Part shown: positions 48,909-61,680 of the stretch, piece by piece
Layout: each line of letters starts with the position of its first letter
How positions within the stretch are numbered: the stretch's first letter is position 1
Assembly: GCA_016490735.1 (NCBI GenBank)
Contig: JAEMWC010000283.1
Span: forward strand, 72,001 to 136,000
Direction: 5' to 3'
Origin: Pachyseris speciosa
Taxonomy: Eukaryota; Cnidaria; Anthozoa; Scleractinia; Pachyseridae
DNA: 64,000 nt
Made by a program: the position numbers and the translations under genes
Notes under the pieces: generated by a model
Told to the model about the DNA's origin: nothing
Database searches by the model: none
Seen by the model: the letters and a program-made list of their open reading frames with translations, nothing else

Positions 48909-51900
48909 ATGGAAGACAGGGAAAAGAATATCACATTGGCCAAGTTAGCCGAACAAGCTGAGCGCTATGAAGGTAATTATATAGAGGGCTTTACGGGGCA
49001 TTTACAATCCTCGAAATTGCACAAGCTACAATAACAAGGCGCCAAATTTTTCAATGGGTTTTGTTACTGAACCTCCACTGAAGTTGAATTGTATGCAACT
49101 AAAATGGGTGTTGATACCTTAGAGTGCTAGCGTACAAAGCAAAATTAGAAAAACTTCGAGGACATTTGAATGATAGTTGCTATAATAATTCACAAGCTAT
49201 TCGCCTGTTTTCCTTAAAAAATAGTTACGTTATAGTTACAACCAAGAAGACCTTTCGCCTCAAGTAGTAAAAAAGTGCGACGTGCTAACGAGTCAAAACA
49301 TTGTCATCCGCGTAACGACTATCGGACCGCATTTTGCGCTCCAAATTAATTCCCGGTATATTTATAGCTACATCACAATCGTTCCATACCTGATCCGGCT
49401 CAACTTGTAGAATGTGGGGCAATCTCTCCAGCCGTCAAATTAGTGGCGACGGCAGGGTTAGAAGAAAGAAACGAAAAATCAACATCGTGCGGTCGCGTTC
49501 TCCACAAAATATTGAATTTGGTGTATTTTTGTTCAGTAATATATTAACTGGAGGTGTCAGTGTGCTGGATGAGTCACGCATCTTTTAGCTGTCCGTTATT
49601 TTGTGCATTTTATCATTTTATGCCCTGAAACCATACCTGGTGCTCGAACTAAAGGCTGTAGGGATTTTGTAGCCACATTAGGGAATCAGGAAATTTAGTA
49701 TTCGGACTTGTCCGAATGGCAATTCTTGCGAAACTTATCTGTCTTCGTGTTAAGGTGTGGAATGACATGGAATTTGCATTGCAAATTTGAGAACCGTGCA
49801 ATGCTGCTTCCAGAGAGATTTCGCCTTCTTGGGTCAAGAACAACGACCCTCATTGCTTTGCTTACGTCAAGCAACAAAGATCAATGTCACTTAAGATTAA
49901 GATCTGTAGGAAATGATTCAAGAGTTACACTCCTCATTGTTCTAATGCAGTGGCGTGTTGAAACTTCAGGGGTTGCATTATAATTATACATTGAGCTTTG
50001 CGATGACGTGCCAGGCGCTGGCGATTCTACAGATTCTATAATTACAAATATTTCTGCACGAATTAATTGGTTGGTTATCTGTCTGCATAATAAAACGTTC
50101 GGGTATAGAACTTAATGGAATTCGATGTGAATGGACAGAGCTGGATTGAGTTAAATTAATATTCCGTGCGATTCCGCTCGATTGACAAGGATGGCCTAAT
50201 TATGCAAAGTGTGGGGTCATCACAACAATGGCTGTGGTCACATTGCAGAGCTCAAGCGCGATTTAGCATAACTAAGGCCCTGTCCACACCCATCAGGATA
50301 TTTTCTTTCCGCTAAATTCCAGAGTGGAAATTTTTGAATACGCAAAAAATTTGGAATCGTGTGAACGGTCGAATCCGGGTATTCTCAAATCCGATGAATT
50401 TGCCGCCAACTCGCCAATCTCGCACGCCTAATGGCATGCTCTGTTGACAATAGTCACGGAAGAGTCCTGGATACTAGAACGAATCCGGATACGTGTGGAC
50501 GGGCAAATTCAATTTGAATACCTTACGTGTTGACCTGAAAATTTTTGAATCCACAGATAATAAGTTAAGGATTTAACAATATCCGGATACGTGTGGACGG
50601 TGCCTAAATCACTATTTTGGTATTTTGGATTTCGGGTTTAAAAATTTAGTTTAAAATGTGGAAAAAGGATTTACTAAAGTGTATGGAAAACTGGGTATTA
50701 TTATCGCCTATTTTCAGTTTTTAAAATTAAATTCGCCACTTCCAACCAGTTTGAATTTCGTGACGTCAACGGGTTGCAGCAGGATCCCATCAAGCCCCTT
50801 GATGGGCCCCTGATTGCACCTAATTTGTGGGGGCAATCGGCCATTTTAGGACGTAACTTGAAATTGTAATTTTGAGTAAAGTTTGCCCCCACGAAGTACT
50901 GGATCTACCCACAATTCACCAGGAACTGATCATTAGCAAAATGGTCTATTGGGTAACCGAATGATGTTCTGAAATCCGAAACGGCGACGCCCGGGAAAAG
51001 GCTACAAATGAAACATTATTTTACCACTTGCGTTTGCGAAAAGTTTGATTTCTGTTTGCATGACCTTTTGAAGATCTGAAATCAGAATCATTTTCGCTTT
51101 AAAAAGCTTTTAAAAGAATATGTCATCTCCAAATATTGATTGGTTCCTTGGAGTACTTTATATGCAGCTATTTGTGTGTGCAGCCGTTGTTCCGGTTCTT
51201 TTGTTTATTCGCTTGTGTATTTGTTTATTTATTACAGTTTGGATTCGGTGCTATCTTTGTACGTTAATGTGTCGGCATTTGTTTATTTACTACAAGTAAA
51301 ATATCTACAGTCAACTCTCTACTAACGGACACTCTCGTAAGAGGACAGCTCCACTTACGGACACTTTTTTCAATTCCCCTTTTTACCATTCAGTCAAACT
51401 CTGTATTTACACATTCCCGTAAGCGGACACTCTCTTGTAAGCGGACGCGGACAGTTGTGAAAATGAAAAATTGGATTTTTCTTTTGTTTACTCTCTCTCG
51501 TAAGCGGATCCTCATGTATAATAATTGACACTTGGCAATAATATTTGTCTTTAATTTGCAATTAATCAACAAAGATACTGTATTACCTTTGACAGAGCAA
51601 CAAAACAGTGGAGATCGGTTTTGTCAAATCTCCATTTGTCCGCGGGAAAGAAAGCTGTCAAACGAAAACAAAACAACAGCTAGTACGACGTAAAAACAAT
51701 ATACGATGTATACTGCAGTGAAAACGTAATACAGCATATTACTTCTTTTTTTATTTTCGACTTTTAACATTTGACACCAATAAATTAGAGTTTCAGTTTG
51801 TGGTTATTTTTGGTTACCCAATAAAACTTGTAATTAACATCCGCTAATTAACTCTCATGTAAGCGGCCGCTTATGGGAATAATTCTCGTAAGCGGACAGC

Positions 51901-53033
51901 TCTACTAACGGACACTTTTTCCAATTCCCGAGGATGTCCGCTTACGAGAGAGTTGACTGTAGTTACTTTTACTATCAGCACGGCCCAGTCGCTCAGCGCG
52001 ATTAGCTTTTGCTATTTCTGAGCGGATGGATGGATGGATCAACCTTTATTGATTTATACCGCTCAGGGTAGCCCCTTCAGATGCAAAAAGCAGTCTGCTA
52101 TCAATGGGAGCCCTGAGCACAACAATGTACTAAAACTACAATATACATATAAGCATTACACTGGTACTGATAATAATATAGATAGAAAACTATATACAAA
52201 TACAAAATTAAAAAGTTAAATAAATACGAAATACCATTAAGATACTTCGTTAAATAGAGTTCAGCCATAGTAATAGAAAGATCTTTTTGCGATCTCAGTC
52301 CTCACAGCGGGCAATTATTTCCTTTAAATTATTCTACTCTTTTCTATCAAGGGCACAATAAAGATTGTTGTTGTTGTTGTTGTTGCCCGGTTAGGGATTC
52401 TGTCCAAAAATTATTGGATCAAATAAAATTGGTTAGACAAACCCCGGTGGAAAGAAAGCTAGCCGTTAAGATTTTAGTTAGTACAAAGAACAGAAAAAAG
52501 ATATCGCCATTGCTAGGACATTCACCTTTTTGTAACGTAACACAACTAACATGATTCTGATGATGACTTCCGCTCAGGTTGTCGAAATTTTCAGTCAATG
52601 TTCATCTCTGAACTATACTCCCAGAAGATCGTGCTTCATCAAATTTTTACAGGACTTGCGTTTTTGTTTCCAGTACTTTTCAGCAGTTGCACTCTTCGAT
52701 GGTAATTCAAAACTACTATTCTCAATCAATGAATGTATTATATTAAGATTAATGGTATCAAAAAAGTTCTGATCAAATGGTTAACAAGTTATGGGCATTT
52801 TCTTGACATAACAGATTACCATAGAAACCGCATAACGTGTTCAAAAACCCCTTTATTTCAGCTTTAACTGATTAAAACTCGCAACTGAACTGGCGAATGA
52901 ACCTCATACTATTCTCAAACTGTAATCAGCATGTTAGAGCGGTTTTCAATTGAGTGTCGAAAGTAATTACGGTTTTGCTTTGGTTTTGCATTGGTTCGCT
53001 CTGTCATTGGCCAGGAAAATTCGCGCCACTTTC

Positions 53034-53064
<31 letters not shown>

Positions 53065-55613
53065 TGTGATATGCACGCGCGTATTTTCCCGCGCTTTACG
53101 CCGGCTACATGTAATTGCTTCGTATTCTGATTGGTTCATTGCACTGCGTACTTCTGTTGTGATTGGCTGGAGTAATTGCTTTGGTTTTGGTTTTGAAAAG
53201 CTGTCTAAGATACTGCGTTTTGCAAACAACCGGTTCAGTTCGGTTCTTTATATGGTCAAACAAGAGAAACCATTTATTACCATCTTTCGTCACAATCCTA
53301 AATTTACAAAACATAACTAAATGAAATAAAAATTCCCAAGAACCATGCAATGGATGCTCCCGAAAACCAAGTCTGAGATAAATAATTATTAATAACATAA
53401 TATATACTTATGATACTAAAATACGTAAAAGATTATCAAAAACGATCAAATGCAAAAATAGTAAGCCCAGAAGAATCCTAGAGGCTTATAAAACCTGGAC
53501 TCTCGAATCACAAAAACTTAAAAGTAATAAATTACATGGAGTGATACACTAACACAGTGGAACCTCGATTTAACAAAGCGCCAAGGGACCGGGCAAACTG
53601 GTTCGTTATATCGAAAACCGCGTTCAGTTATAACGAGTTTGAAGAAAAACAACCCAAATATTCGTGATATCGAGGCATAGTTTGTTACGTTGCGCTACCC
53701 AGCATTTGAGGATCTGAACGATTAATTAACATTTGTGTTTTAAAAATCTGTAGAGTCAGAGTTGTTCTCTTACCCTTCTTGTTACAGGATCAAAGGATTT
53801 TCCGTTTGCTGTTGGTTTTTTTCTGCATTCACTGATCTTTGTCGCGTGTTGACATTTATTCGGTATATCAGGGTAAATTTTACGTTTCGTTATAACGAGG
53901 ATCTGTTCCATTGAGTCGTGCTGAAGAATATCGTTCGTTATTCCGAGGACTAAAATTACTTTAACAAAATGAAAATTATTATTTAGTGAAAAGAAATCAA
54001 TAACAAGATAGAAGATATTTTTTGAGATTAGATTGAAGGGAGTTTAGTCATGCTCCAGTTTTATTCTCGCTGACATTTGCATACTAACAAGCTACCAACA
54101 ACAGCTAGTTAAGACGTTGATAGCTTCAGAAATTTTGAGAGTGCTTTTAAACTTTTCCTCCAGATATGGCAGGTTACATGAAGAGCGTAGCCCAGCTGGA
54201 AGATGTTGAACTTTCAACTGAGGAACGCAACCTTTTATCTGTGGCCTACAAGAATGTGGCCGGAGCTCGGAGATCAGCATGGCGTATAGTACAATCCTTG
54301 TTCGATAAGAAAGATTCCCAAGGTTCACCAACAGATCTCCTGGGACACTATAGAGAAGCGATCGAGAAGGAACTCCGTAACACATGTAATGAGGTTATCG
54401 AGCTCATTGACAAGCTGCTTGTTGGTGCAACTTCACGTGCATCAGCGGGTGGCTCACATGCTGAAGAAGCAGTGTTCTTCTTGAAAATGTAAGTACTGCA
54501 GGCAGTTGGTCTCTTTTTTTATGACCGACTCTGTGCAGCCCAGCAACAGTTCGGAGTGATTATCATGGGAAACAAACCGCGTGGTACAAAAATTTAGGCA
54601 ATGCGGCTCGGAGAGGATATCTCTATCTACTTTCAGTTGCTACGAATAGGACTGAGAGAATAAATGGGCAGAAAGAAAGCTGATTATCTTATCAGCTCTT
54701 TCAATATGTTTCTCCTGTCGATAAATGGAATGAAATCGAGGGGAGTACTGACTAATGCATTTGTTTTGTTCCTTCACTTATGACCATCACATATGATACT
54801 CCCCGGTCTACATTCTGCGACTGTTTACCCCTACTCTGCAATTTACCCCTGGTGTGCTGATATTCTGTATCCGTTTTCCTCTAGTCTGCATGTTACGCTT
54901 GGTCTACATTCTGCATCCGTTTATCCCTAGTCTGCAGTTTACCCCTGGTCTACATTCTGCATCCGTTTTCCCCTAGTCTGCAATTTACCCCTGGTCTACA
55001 TGCTGCATGGGCATCCGTTTTCCCTAGTCTTCATTTTACACCTGGTCCACATTCTGGATCCGTTTACCCCTAGTCTTCAATTTACCCTGGTTTACATTCT
55101 GTATCCGTTTTCCCGAAGTCCCCCCACCCCTGGGGCCCGTTTCTAGAAGCTCCCGGTCATTACCGGGCCCGTTAAGCTGTTTTGTTTTCCATTTCAGATG
55201 GGAGTTTCAAAAGTTTTGAAAATAATACAGTAAAGTTATCAGCTAAAGAAACAAAATGGACTTTATTAGAAGTCAAAACACACTCTACTTTTCTTGAGAC
55301 TTTGATTTCAAAATATGGTTTCGGGCTCGCTAAGTTACCGGGACTTTCGAGAAACGGACCCCTGGTCTACATTCTGCATCCGTTTACTACAAGTCTTCAA
55401 TTTACCTCTGGTCTACATTCTGCATCCGTTTTCCCCTAGTCTTCAATTTAGCCCCATTGTCGACATTCTGCATCCATTTTCCACAAGTCTGAATTCTACG
55501 CCTGGTCCACAATAAATCAATCAATCAGTCAATAAATCAATCAATCAATTAGTCAGTCGGTCAGTCAGTCGATCAATCACGAAGTCGTAATCATATATAT
55601 TTACTATTCAATA

Positions 55614-55645
<32 letters not shown>

Positions 55646-56559
55646 CACTGATTGCAGTCTTTAAAGATGCCAAAACAACTGTGTCAGCAAAACGGGGGCG
55701 GTCCTTTTTGTCAGCAGGGAAATTCTCAGGGGTAATATATACTAAACGTGCAAACACAAACATGCTGCAAAAAAAAAACAGGCTGCAATATTAAAAATAT
55801 TGCAATATTGCAGCCTGTTTTATGGCGCTTAGTATATTTGGCTCTTTTAAAACGACCTTGTTTTACCCCCCCCCCCCCCCCCCAAAAAAAAAAGACAAAA
55901 ACGCCAATCTTTAAATACTCTAAGGACCAAGCGCCATTTACCCCGACTGTTTTCAGCGGCCCAACTTCCTCCAAATTCTTCCAACTCGGTGGTCATAATA
56001 GGCTTCCCACAAAGCGCTCATCTGAAGCAAGATTAAACACCACACATTACTAATAAAAATGCCATGGCGCGATTCAATTAAATTATGTATTAAAAGCACA
56101 ACAAATACCACTGTATATCTCATTGTCTATTGTTTCCGCATGGTTCGCCGGAAAACAAAGAAGAACAAAGAGATCTATTCAAATTATCATCAGTAGCAAC
56201 TGTTCAGCAAACCCGCTAGTTGGAAAATATCACATGCTCAAAAACAAACAACACAAAACATAAATCAACTATTAAAACAAAGGAATCTACAGTAAAAAAA
56301 AAGCTATGATAAGTACGAAACGGACCGCATTTCTCAGACTGCAAGTTGTCTTGCAGTAGTTCAGAGACCTGCTTGTTGCAAAATGTTGAAAACAACAACA
56401 CATAAACGAAACGCAATCAGATGTTCAAACGCTACCGCTTTTATTGGGATACAAGGCATCTCAGTCACCAATTCCCAGTTGAGCTAATCAACGTACAAGT
56501 GCTAATTATATTCTTTTGTGCGTTCAGGAACAAAGCGGAAGAGGTGCCTGCAATCAGTG

Positions 56560-56591
<32 letters not shown>

Positions 56592-59500
56592 TATTGAATA
56601 GTAAATATGTTAGATATTTACTTCGGCCGACAGCAGTATGTGATACATTGCAGTCAGCTTCGGGCTAGGCCCCTCAGCTGACTGCAATATATCACATGTT
56701 GCTGCCGGCCTCAGTAACTATCTAATACATAACATGGTCTTCGTATAAGTTGTGAGAAAATCAAGCTAAAACTAAAATACAATCAAAGCCAAAACTAAAA
56801 TACAACCAATAACAATAAGAAATTATATACAGTTACAAGAAATCTTTCCCCTTCAATAAGCTTTTAAAACGATTCAAATTGGGCTGGTGAACAGGTCCTC
56901 TGTAATGCAGGCTCCCTTTTACCGACTTCGGTTCTTGGTAGGGATATAACAATTTGATTCGGAATTTGTAGGGTTGTATGAATGTTCATATGAAATGTTG
57001 GTAAAAATCCGCTTCAGGTACAGTGGGGAAAGATTATCATGGATTTTGTACATAACTACATTCGCTATTTTACCTCTAGTCTGCATAATGTCTCTGTTCA
57101 GCGATCTGTAATATGCTTCAGTCCCCAAGCATTTTATGTGACACCTGGTCTGTATTCTTTGCCGGGGTTTTATACTAATGGTATCTTCTCATCTTTAAAA
57201 CAGGAAAGGGGACTACTATCGTTATCTCACTGAAATTGAAACGGGTGATAAAAGGAAAGAGACGGCTGAAAATACTCACGAGTCCTACAAGAGAGCAGAG
57301 GAAATTGCCGAAAAAGAACTCAAGCCAACACATCCCATATACCTGGGTTTGTCCTTAAACTTCTCGGTTTTTCATTATGAGATCCGTAATGATGGAAGAA
57401 AGGCCTGTGAGCTGGCCAAGAAGGCCTTTGAGAACGCCATTGCTGAATTAGATTCCCTGGCTGAAGATTCATATAAGGACAGCACATTGATTATGCAGCT
57501 TTTGAGAGACAACTTGACTCTGTGGACATCTGGTAAGTGTAGAGTACCATGGAGGGGTGCGGGACAGGAAGAGAGGGGTGGTGAAAAGGGATTCTAGGGG
57601 GTGAGTGGTAGTTCTCTAACGACTGAAAAGACTCCCCACGCACAGTGGTCAGAGTAGTTCAAACAAGAAAAAATGAACTTTTGCGTTTTGGACGCCTTTT
57701 TTTGACTTAAGGGAAAACAGGGAGCTCAATATCCCCCACTTCCCGTATCCCGGGCTTCTGCACTTTTTAATCCAGTCTCGTACCCTATCACCCCTATTCT
57801 CCCTGGCTCCAGCCCCGTCTCTTTTTACAAGCTACACCGGGTCAAAACTGCGGTCGCTAGATTAATTTCTAACACTCCACCTTTCGCCATATCAGCCTGG
57901 TGTTATGCCAACAGGAGTGGATGCCTGTTAGGTTTATAACCAAGTTTCAGGTATTACTAATCATGGTCATGTGCCTATCTAATTTTTATGAAACGTTTTG
58001 CAACATACAGGGTAAAATTACTGAGTGCTGATTACTCGAGACAGAGGGCATTCGTTTCTCTTGATTTTGCTTTTAACGAGGGCAAAATTGCTCGTTCCCT
58101 ATTGAGCGAGCGCCCAAACTACTTGCTTCTGATTGGCTGAAAATACCGTTTTCATATTTAGTTGGTTTCTTTATTCTAAGGTGGCCGAACACAGTTTTCG
58201 CGCGCGCTTTCCAGTCGTTGGTGCTGATGCGAGGCAGCGCGCGCACAAGGATAAGACAACAACAAACATGGCGCCGAAAGAGTGATGAGTTTTTTGTTCT
58301 AAGGCGGTTTTACATGAGCATTTTTCTTCTTAAAATGATAGTGTGTTGTAAACTTAAGTCTTGTAAGAATGGTATGTCAGAAAAAGTCAAATTTGGCAGG
58401 TTTTTCAGTGTTACCGTCAGAACCGTGAGAACCGACTGAGAACCCACTTAAATGCAGCGCATGCGTAGTTAGTTAAAAAATTGAGATTGAACTCTTTCAG
58501 GTCCAGTCTCCTAAATACGCGTATTTCTCGGAAATTGCCTGTTAGAATTTCACGAAATTTGGCAGGAGAATACTTCAGGAAACAAGAAAGTAGGTTATTG
58601 CAACAATTCTGAAATTTAACAGATGAAATTGTAAATAATGGAGTTATCTTTCAAGGACGGATAGCTAAAAATCGGTCTGTTAAAATATCATTAGAATAGT
58701 GTCTACATGTGAGTATTGTGACAAGTTTGTTTCAGGCAAATGATAGAGAAAATCTAACGACTGAATTTTCCGCAAATATAAAAAACCCGATTTTTAATTG
58801 ATGTTTATATCCAATCACGTTACCATGGCAACAGCGCACACGTCAGCGTAACTATCAAAATTTGAAAGTCTATCCTTTTAACTCATGTCCTGCCAATTTT
58901 GGGGACCTAGAGTTCGACGGTTTCAGAATAAAAGGCAAATGCTACAAAGGGTTTCAAAAACTGTGTAAAACTGTGTTCGGCCACCTTAAGCACCAACAAT
59001 AGGTATGCAATTTGAGGGCATTCAAACTCACAGGTACTTTTTGATCCCGAATTGTACGAGCAAGATATTAATGTTAAATCCATATTAAAGCCCATTATCA
59101 CCCTTGATCCAACGCGGTCGTTTGTTGTTGTTTTGAAATCGCGCTATTGTTAAATGATGCCTCTGATTGGTCAATTATTTTTATCGGGTTTTTGATCTGG
59201 TTCATCGCGCCAAGTTGTCGCTTGTGCCCGGTTTGGCAAAGCAGATGGTTACAAATTCAACTTGCATATTTCTTCATTAAAACCGTGAACAATCCGTTCA
59301 CGGGTTTAAAATTAAAACAGCAAAGTATTGAACGATCCGTTATTGATAAAACTCACTGATTATGTGGCGAGGATGGTGACAAAATATCCACAAGAAAACA
59401 TTTATTGTCGGCAGCTCCTGTTGTCGGGCAATGGTTTATAATTTGCAGTAAGAAAAATACTTGTACGTTCTCATTCAATTATCCTGTCCTTTCGCTATAT

Positions 59501-60758
59501 ATTGTGTTGAAAATACAGTCCACCATGCGGCTTGACAAAAGGAGGAAGACTTTGAGCTCAGAATTAAAACACTGGAAACAAAAGCGGTGTAGTCCTCATC
59601 GATCACGGATATCTCGGCGAGAATGAGAAATTAATTTTCACGCAGTTTAGCTGCAAACTGAACGTTTAGCTCGTTGCCCGATGGGGCAAAAAAAAATGGC
59701 ATTCGATAAAGAGACATAACGACAAATCGGATTAAAAACACTAAAGAGTTGACCAAAGCCGCATAACCCATTTAATACACAAACTGACCTTACGGTAAAA
59801 CATCAAACATGCGGAAAACAGTTGTCCAGCCAAGTAAAATTTTTAATACTCGCCATCAAATCACCTTCCAAATTGCAGCAAGTCAGCTCCAACAAGCTCA
59901 GCGAATTCTTGAAAGCTCCGAGGCCGGTAAAAAGCACCACACTTGAACCGAACGAGTCTCTGTAAATCCACCTTGAACCTCACTTGATGTAAAACAACGC
60001 TCCGAAGTTACCGAACGCGACGGCTACCACACTGACTCTTTTGACTTAACACGGGCCAAAATCAGTACCGTGATACACACAAATTGTTCCAAAAACAATA
60101 CAAGGAAAATGAAGAGGAATAAACAGAGAACATATTTACGGCCATAGATCTGGAGATTTGTGGTTCTGTCCTGGTGTACCGGTACACAAGGGAATAACCA
60201 TTGTTCTTTCTTTGTTTAGGAGTCATTGGTTAGCTGTTGTGTATTGTTTGGTCTTTTGTATCGGCTCTTGTGAACCGGTGTAAGAGGACAGAACCAGATT
60301 TGTTCACGGTGCGGTAAAACAAGAGCGATCAAACAAGGGTTTCGAAGTCTGAGCAATTTCGCGTTACGCGAAATTCCAGAGCAGACCTTTTTAGCTTGTA
60401 GATTTTGTTTTCCCAATGTAGACCATGTGATCTTCCCAAGGGGTTTTCATAAATTATGCGTACATAAGCACGTGAATAAGGCGAAATTTCGAAGAAACAG
60501 TTCTCTTGGGTAACATCACGTGGTCTGCATTGGGAAAACAAAATCTACAAACTCAAAAGGTCTATTAACGGTCGCATCGCGCGATGCATCAAGGGTGATA
60601 ATGGGCCTTTAAGCGACGAGGAAACAATGTTCAGGTTTTCCCTCGCCTTAAACCATGAAAACGCGGAATGTTTGGTTTGAACAGGACCTTACTGACCTCT
60701 TTCAACTTTTGTTTTTAAACCTACAGAAAACGACAATGATGACAACGAGGCGCAGTAA
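48909..60758 (+). CDS. 14-3-3 protein, gene B (4 exons, 249 aa)
   Basis: Exons: 48909-48972, 54164-54488, 57204-57532, 60727-60758 (64+325+329+32 bp, 249 codons plus TAA). All introns are GT-AG and lie at the same places and phases as in gene A. Starts [20 protein letters not shown]; has [17 protein letters not shown] (Lys51, Arg58), KGDYYRY (Arg136, Tyr137), [19 protein letters not shown] and a very short acidic tail ([10 protein letters not shown]). Compared with A, the region before exon 3 is longer (Ala/Gly/Ser-rich, residues about 112-125), and Tyr176 replaces the Arg seen in most 14-3-3 proteins in THPI-R-LGL. It should dimerise and bind phosphopeptides. The divergence from A suggests an old duplication with partial specialisation. 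Confidence 0.95.
50273..50607. mobile_element. PIF/Harbinger-type MITE, 329 bp, TAA target
   Basis: Element 50276-50604 starts GGCCCTGTCCACACCCATC, and the right end is the inverse of GGCACCGTCCACACGTATCC. It is flanked by TAA on both sides. Internal blocks with GGATACGTGTGGACGG are repeated. No transposase. Confidence 0.75.
51306..51961. mobile_element. pogo/Tigger-type MITE, 652 bp, TA target
   Basis: Element 51308-51959 begins CAGTCAACTCTCTACTAACG and ends with the inverse (GAGAGAGTTGACTG), flanked by TA on both sides. TAAGCGGACA units recur inside in both orientations. No transposase frame. Confidence 0.85.
53554..53960. mobile_element. degenerate pogo-like fragment
   Basis: The left end ACAGTGGAACCTCGATTTAA has the look of a pogo terminal repeat. 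TTCGTTATA(T/A)CGA and GTTATAACGAG motifs recur and are inverted towards 53,940. The right terminus is not clear. Confidence 0.4.
54795..55515. repeat. minisatellite, unit about 48 bp
   Basis: Units of the type CTACATTCTGCATCCGTTT followed by TCCCCTAGTCTGCAATTTAC are repeated around a dozen times with drift. The array is interrupted by the MITE at 55132-55362 and faint units reappear at 57,070-57,165. Confidence 0.85.
55132..55362. mobile_element. MITE nested in the minisatellite, 231 bp
   Basis: GGGGCCCGTTTCTAGAAGCT at the left; the right end is the inverse of GGGGTCCGTTTCTCGAAAGT. Second blocks CCCGGTCATTACCGGGC and its partner also mirror. The target duplication is obscured by the C-rich tandem repeat. 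Confidence 0.65.
55517..55573. repeat. (CAAT/CAGT)n microsatellite
   Basis: TCAATCAATCAGTCAATAAA-like tetranucleotide tract directly after the minisatellite. Confidence 0.8.
55597..56608. mobile_element. 1.0-kb element bounded by 61-bp inverted repeats
   Basis: ATATTTACTATTCAATACCC at 55597 and about 60 bp following are inverted at 56548-56608, almost without mismatch. Inside are a short palindrome around GCAATATTGCAGCCTGTTTT, a C-run/A-run pair at 55866-55893, and no coding frame. Confidence 0.6.
56820..57130 (-). pseudogene. LINE reverse-transcriptase 3' end fragment
   Basis: The minus strand encodes [19 protein letters not shown] and [16 protein letters not shown], then, past frame changes, [15 protein letters not shown]. 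The order (MYK..L.P.YL, YN.R-like, PRTE.GK) is that of the C-terminal thumb/tail of CR1/L2-type reverse transcriptases. Decayed and truncated. Confidence 0.5.
57533..60726 (+). other. intron 3 of 14-3-3 gene B
   Basis: Donor GTAAGTG, acceptor CTACAG. It carries an inverted similarity between about 60,355-60,430 and 60,480-60,560 (TTTTGTTTTCCCAATG against CATTGGGAAAACAAAATCTA), and GTGTTCGGCCACCTTA at 58,970 is the inverse of TAAGGTGGCCGAACAC at about 58,180, bounding an 800-bp segment that may be a MITE. No gene. Confidence 0.7.
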
Positions 60759-60866
60759 ACTCATTTGCGAATTCGAAGTGTGTACGAGAACCTATTTCAA
60801 TGTCATTTTTTTCCTGGCGCCACGTTAAACATACATTAAAGGAGAGTTAAATGTAACCTGTCGTCA

Positions 60867-60872
60867 AATAAA
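60867..60872 (+). terminator. polyadenylation signal of gene B
   Basis: AATAAA 109 bp after the stop codon, followed by a GT-rich region (TTTCGTTTTGTTTCGG...TTGTTGTTG at 60900-60940), a normal cleavage-site context. Confidence 0.6.
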
Positions 60873-61339
60873 GGAAAGCATGGAAGATTTTATCATTTTA
60901 TTTTCGTTTCGTTTTGTTTCGGTTTCTTGTTGTTGTTTTTACAACTCGATAAAAGTAGCAGGCACTTAAAATTTAGATGTACTATAGTGATGGGACTGAT
61001 AGGGGGAAAATGTCCTTGCTCGGGCTATTAAATTCGTGCATAATGAGTGCCTGAAAGAAACGTATATCTTTCAAACTGGCGATTGTCGAATTTGGCGAAA
61101 ATAGGCGCTTCATCTGCTCCTCAGAAACTAGACAGATGCATGAGCGCTTACATCGTTTATTGTTGGACCACGATACCAAAAAGGTAGCCAGTCTGTAAAA
61201 GCCATTGACAAATTATATCACAACTTTTTTCTTTGCCGGATGGGGACGGCAGTTGTGATAGTTATCCCAAGAAGACTGTTGTAGAGGACGTCTGATCAGC
61301 TGGTATAAAACTCGCATTGTCGCGGTCGTGAGCAATCAT

Positions 61340-61680
61340 CATAGGACAGTTCCACATCATGTTACCCAGTAGAGCTCCGGACTCACGTCTGAGCTGCGGG
61401 TCGCGGGTTCAAACTCTAGACCGGACCACAAACTTGGGTGTTAAAATTATTGGTAGGATCACGCTGGCTGCGTGCTTTAAAACTTCTGCTTCAGTTCAAT
61501 GTCCGAAAATCATAAAATTGGAAGGGCGTGTAAAACTCACACACTGATCGAAAAGCCGGAGTACGGTCTGGGAACGTAGTCCCTGGTGCTGTGGTCTGAC
61601 CTCACACACATCTCAGAGTTGTGTGGAGGCTGGGCGGTAGGGTGAGTACCTTTCCCCAAGAGCCTCTGTGCCAATTACGA
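61340..61680. repeat. tRNA-derived SINE-like sequence
   Basis: AGTAGAGCTCCGGACTC (A-box-like) and GCGGGTTCAAACTCTAGACC (B box GGTTCAAACTC at about 61408) are spaced as in a tRNA. A tail with CACACACATCTCAGAG and a GTGAGTACC block follows and abuts the LINE fragment. Confidence 0.45.

Larger units (their letters stand above)
48973..54163 (+). other. intron 1 of 14-3-3 gene B
   Basis: Donor GGTAATT, acceptor CCTCCAG. Besides the elements below, 49,000-50,270 and 52,000-53,550 show no gene; 52,363-52,383 is a (GTT)n tract, and 52,960-53,190 has GGTTTTGCTTTGG-type repeats in direct and inverted orientation. Confidence 0.85.
54489..57203 (+). other. intron 2 of 14-3-3 gene B
   Basis: Donor GTAAGTA, acceptor AAACAG. 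Holds the minisatellite, two TIR elements and a LINE fragment listed below. 54,500-54,790 and 56,615-56,800 are otherwise featureless apart from a CAGTCAGCT/AGCTGACTG inverted pair at about 56,655-56,690. Confidence 0.85.
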
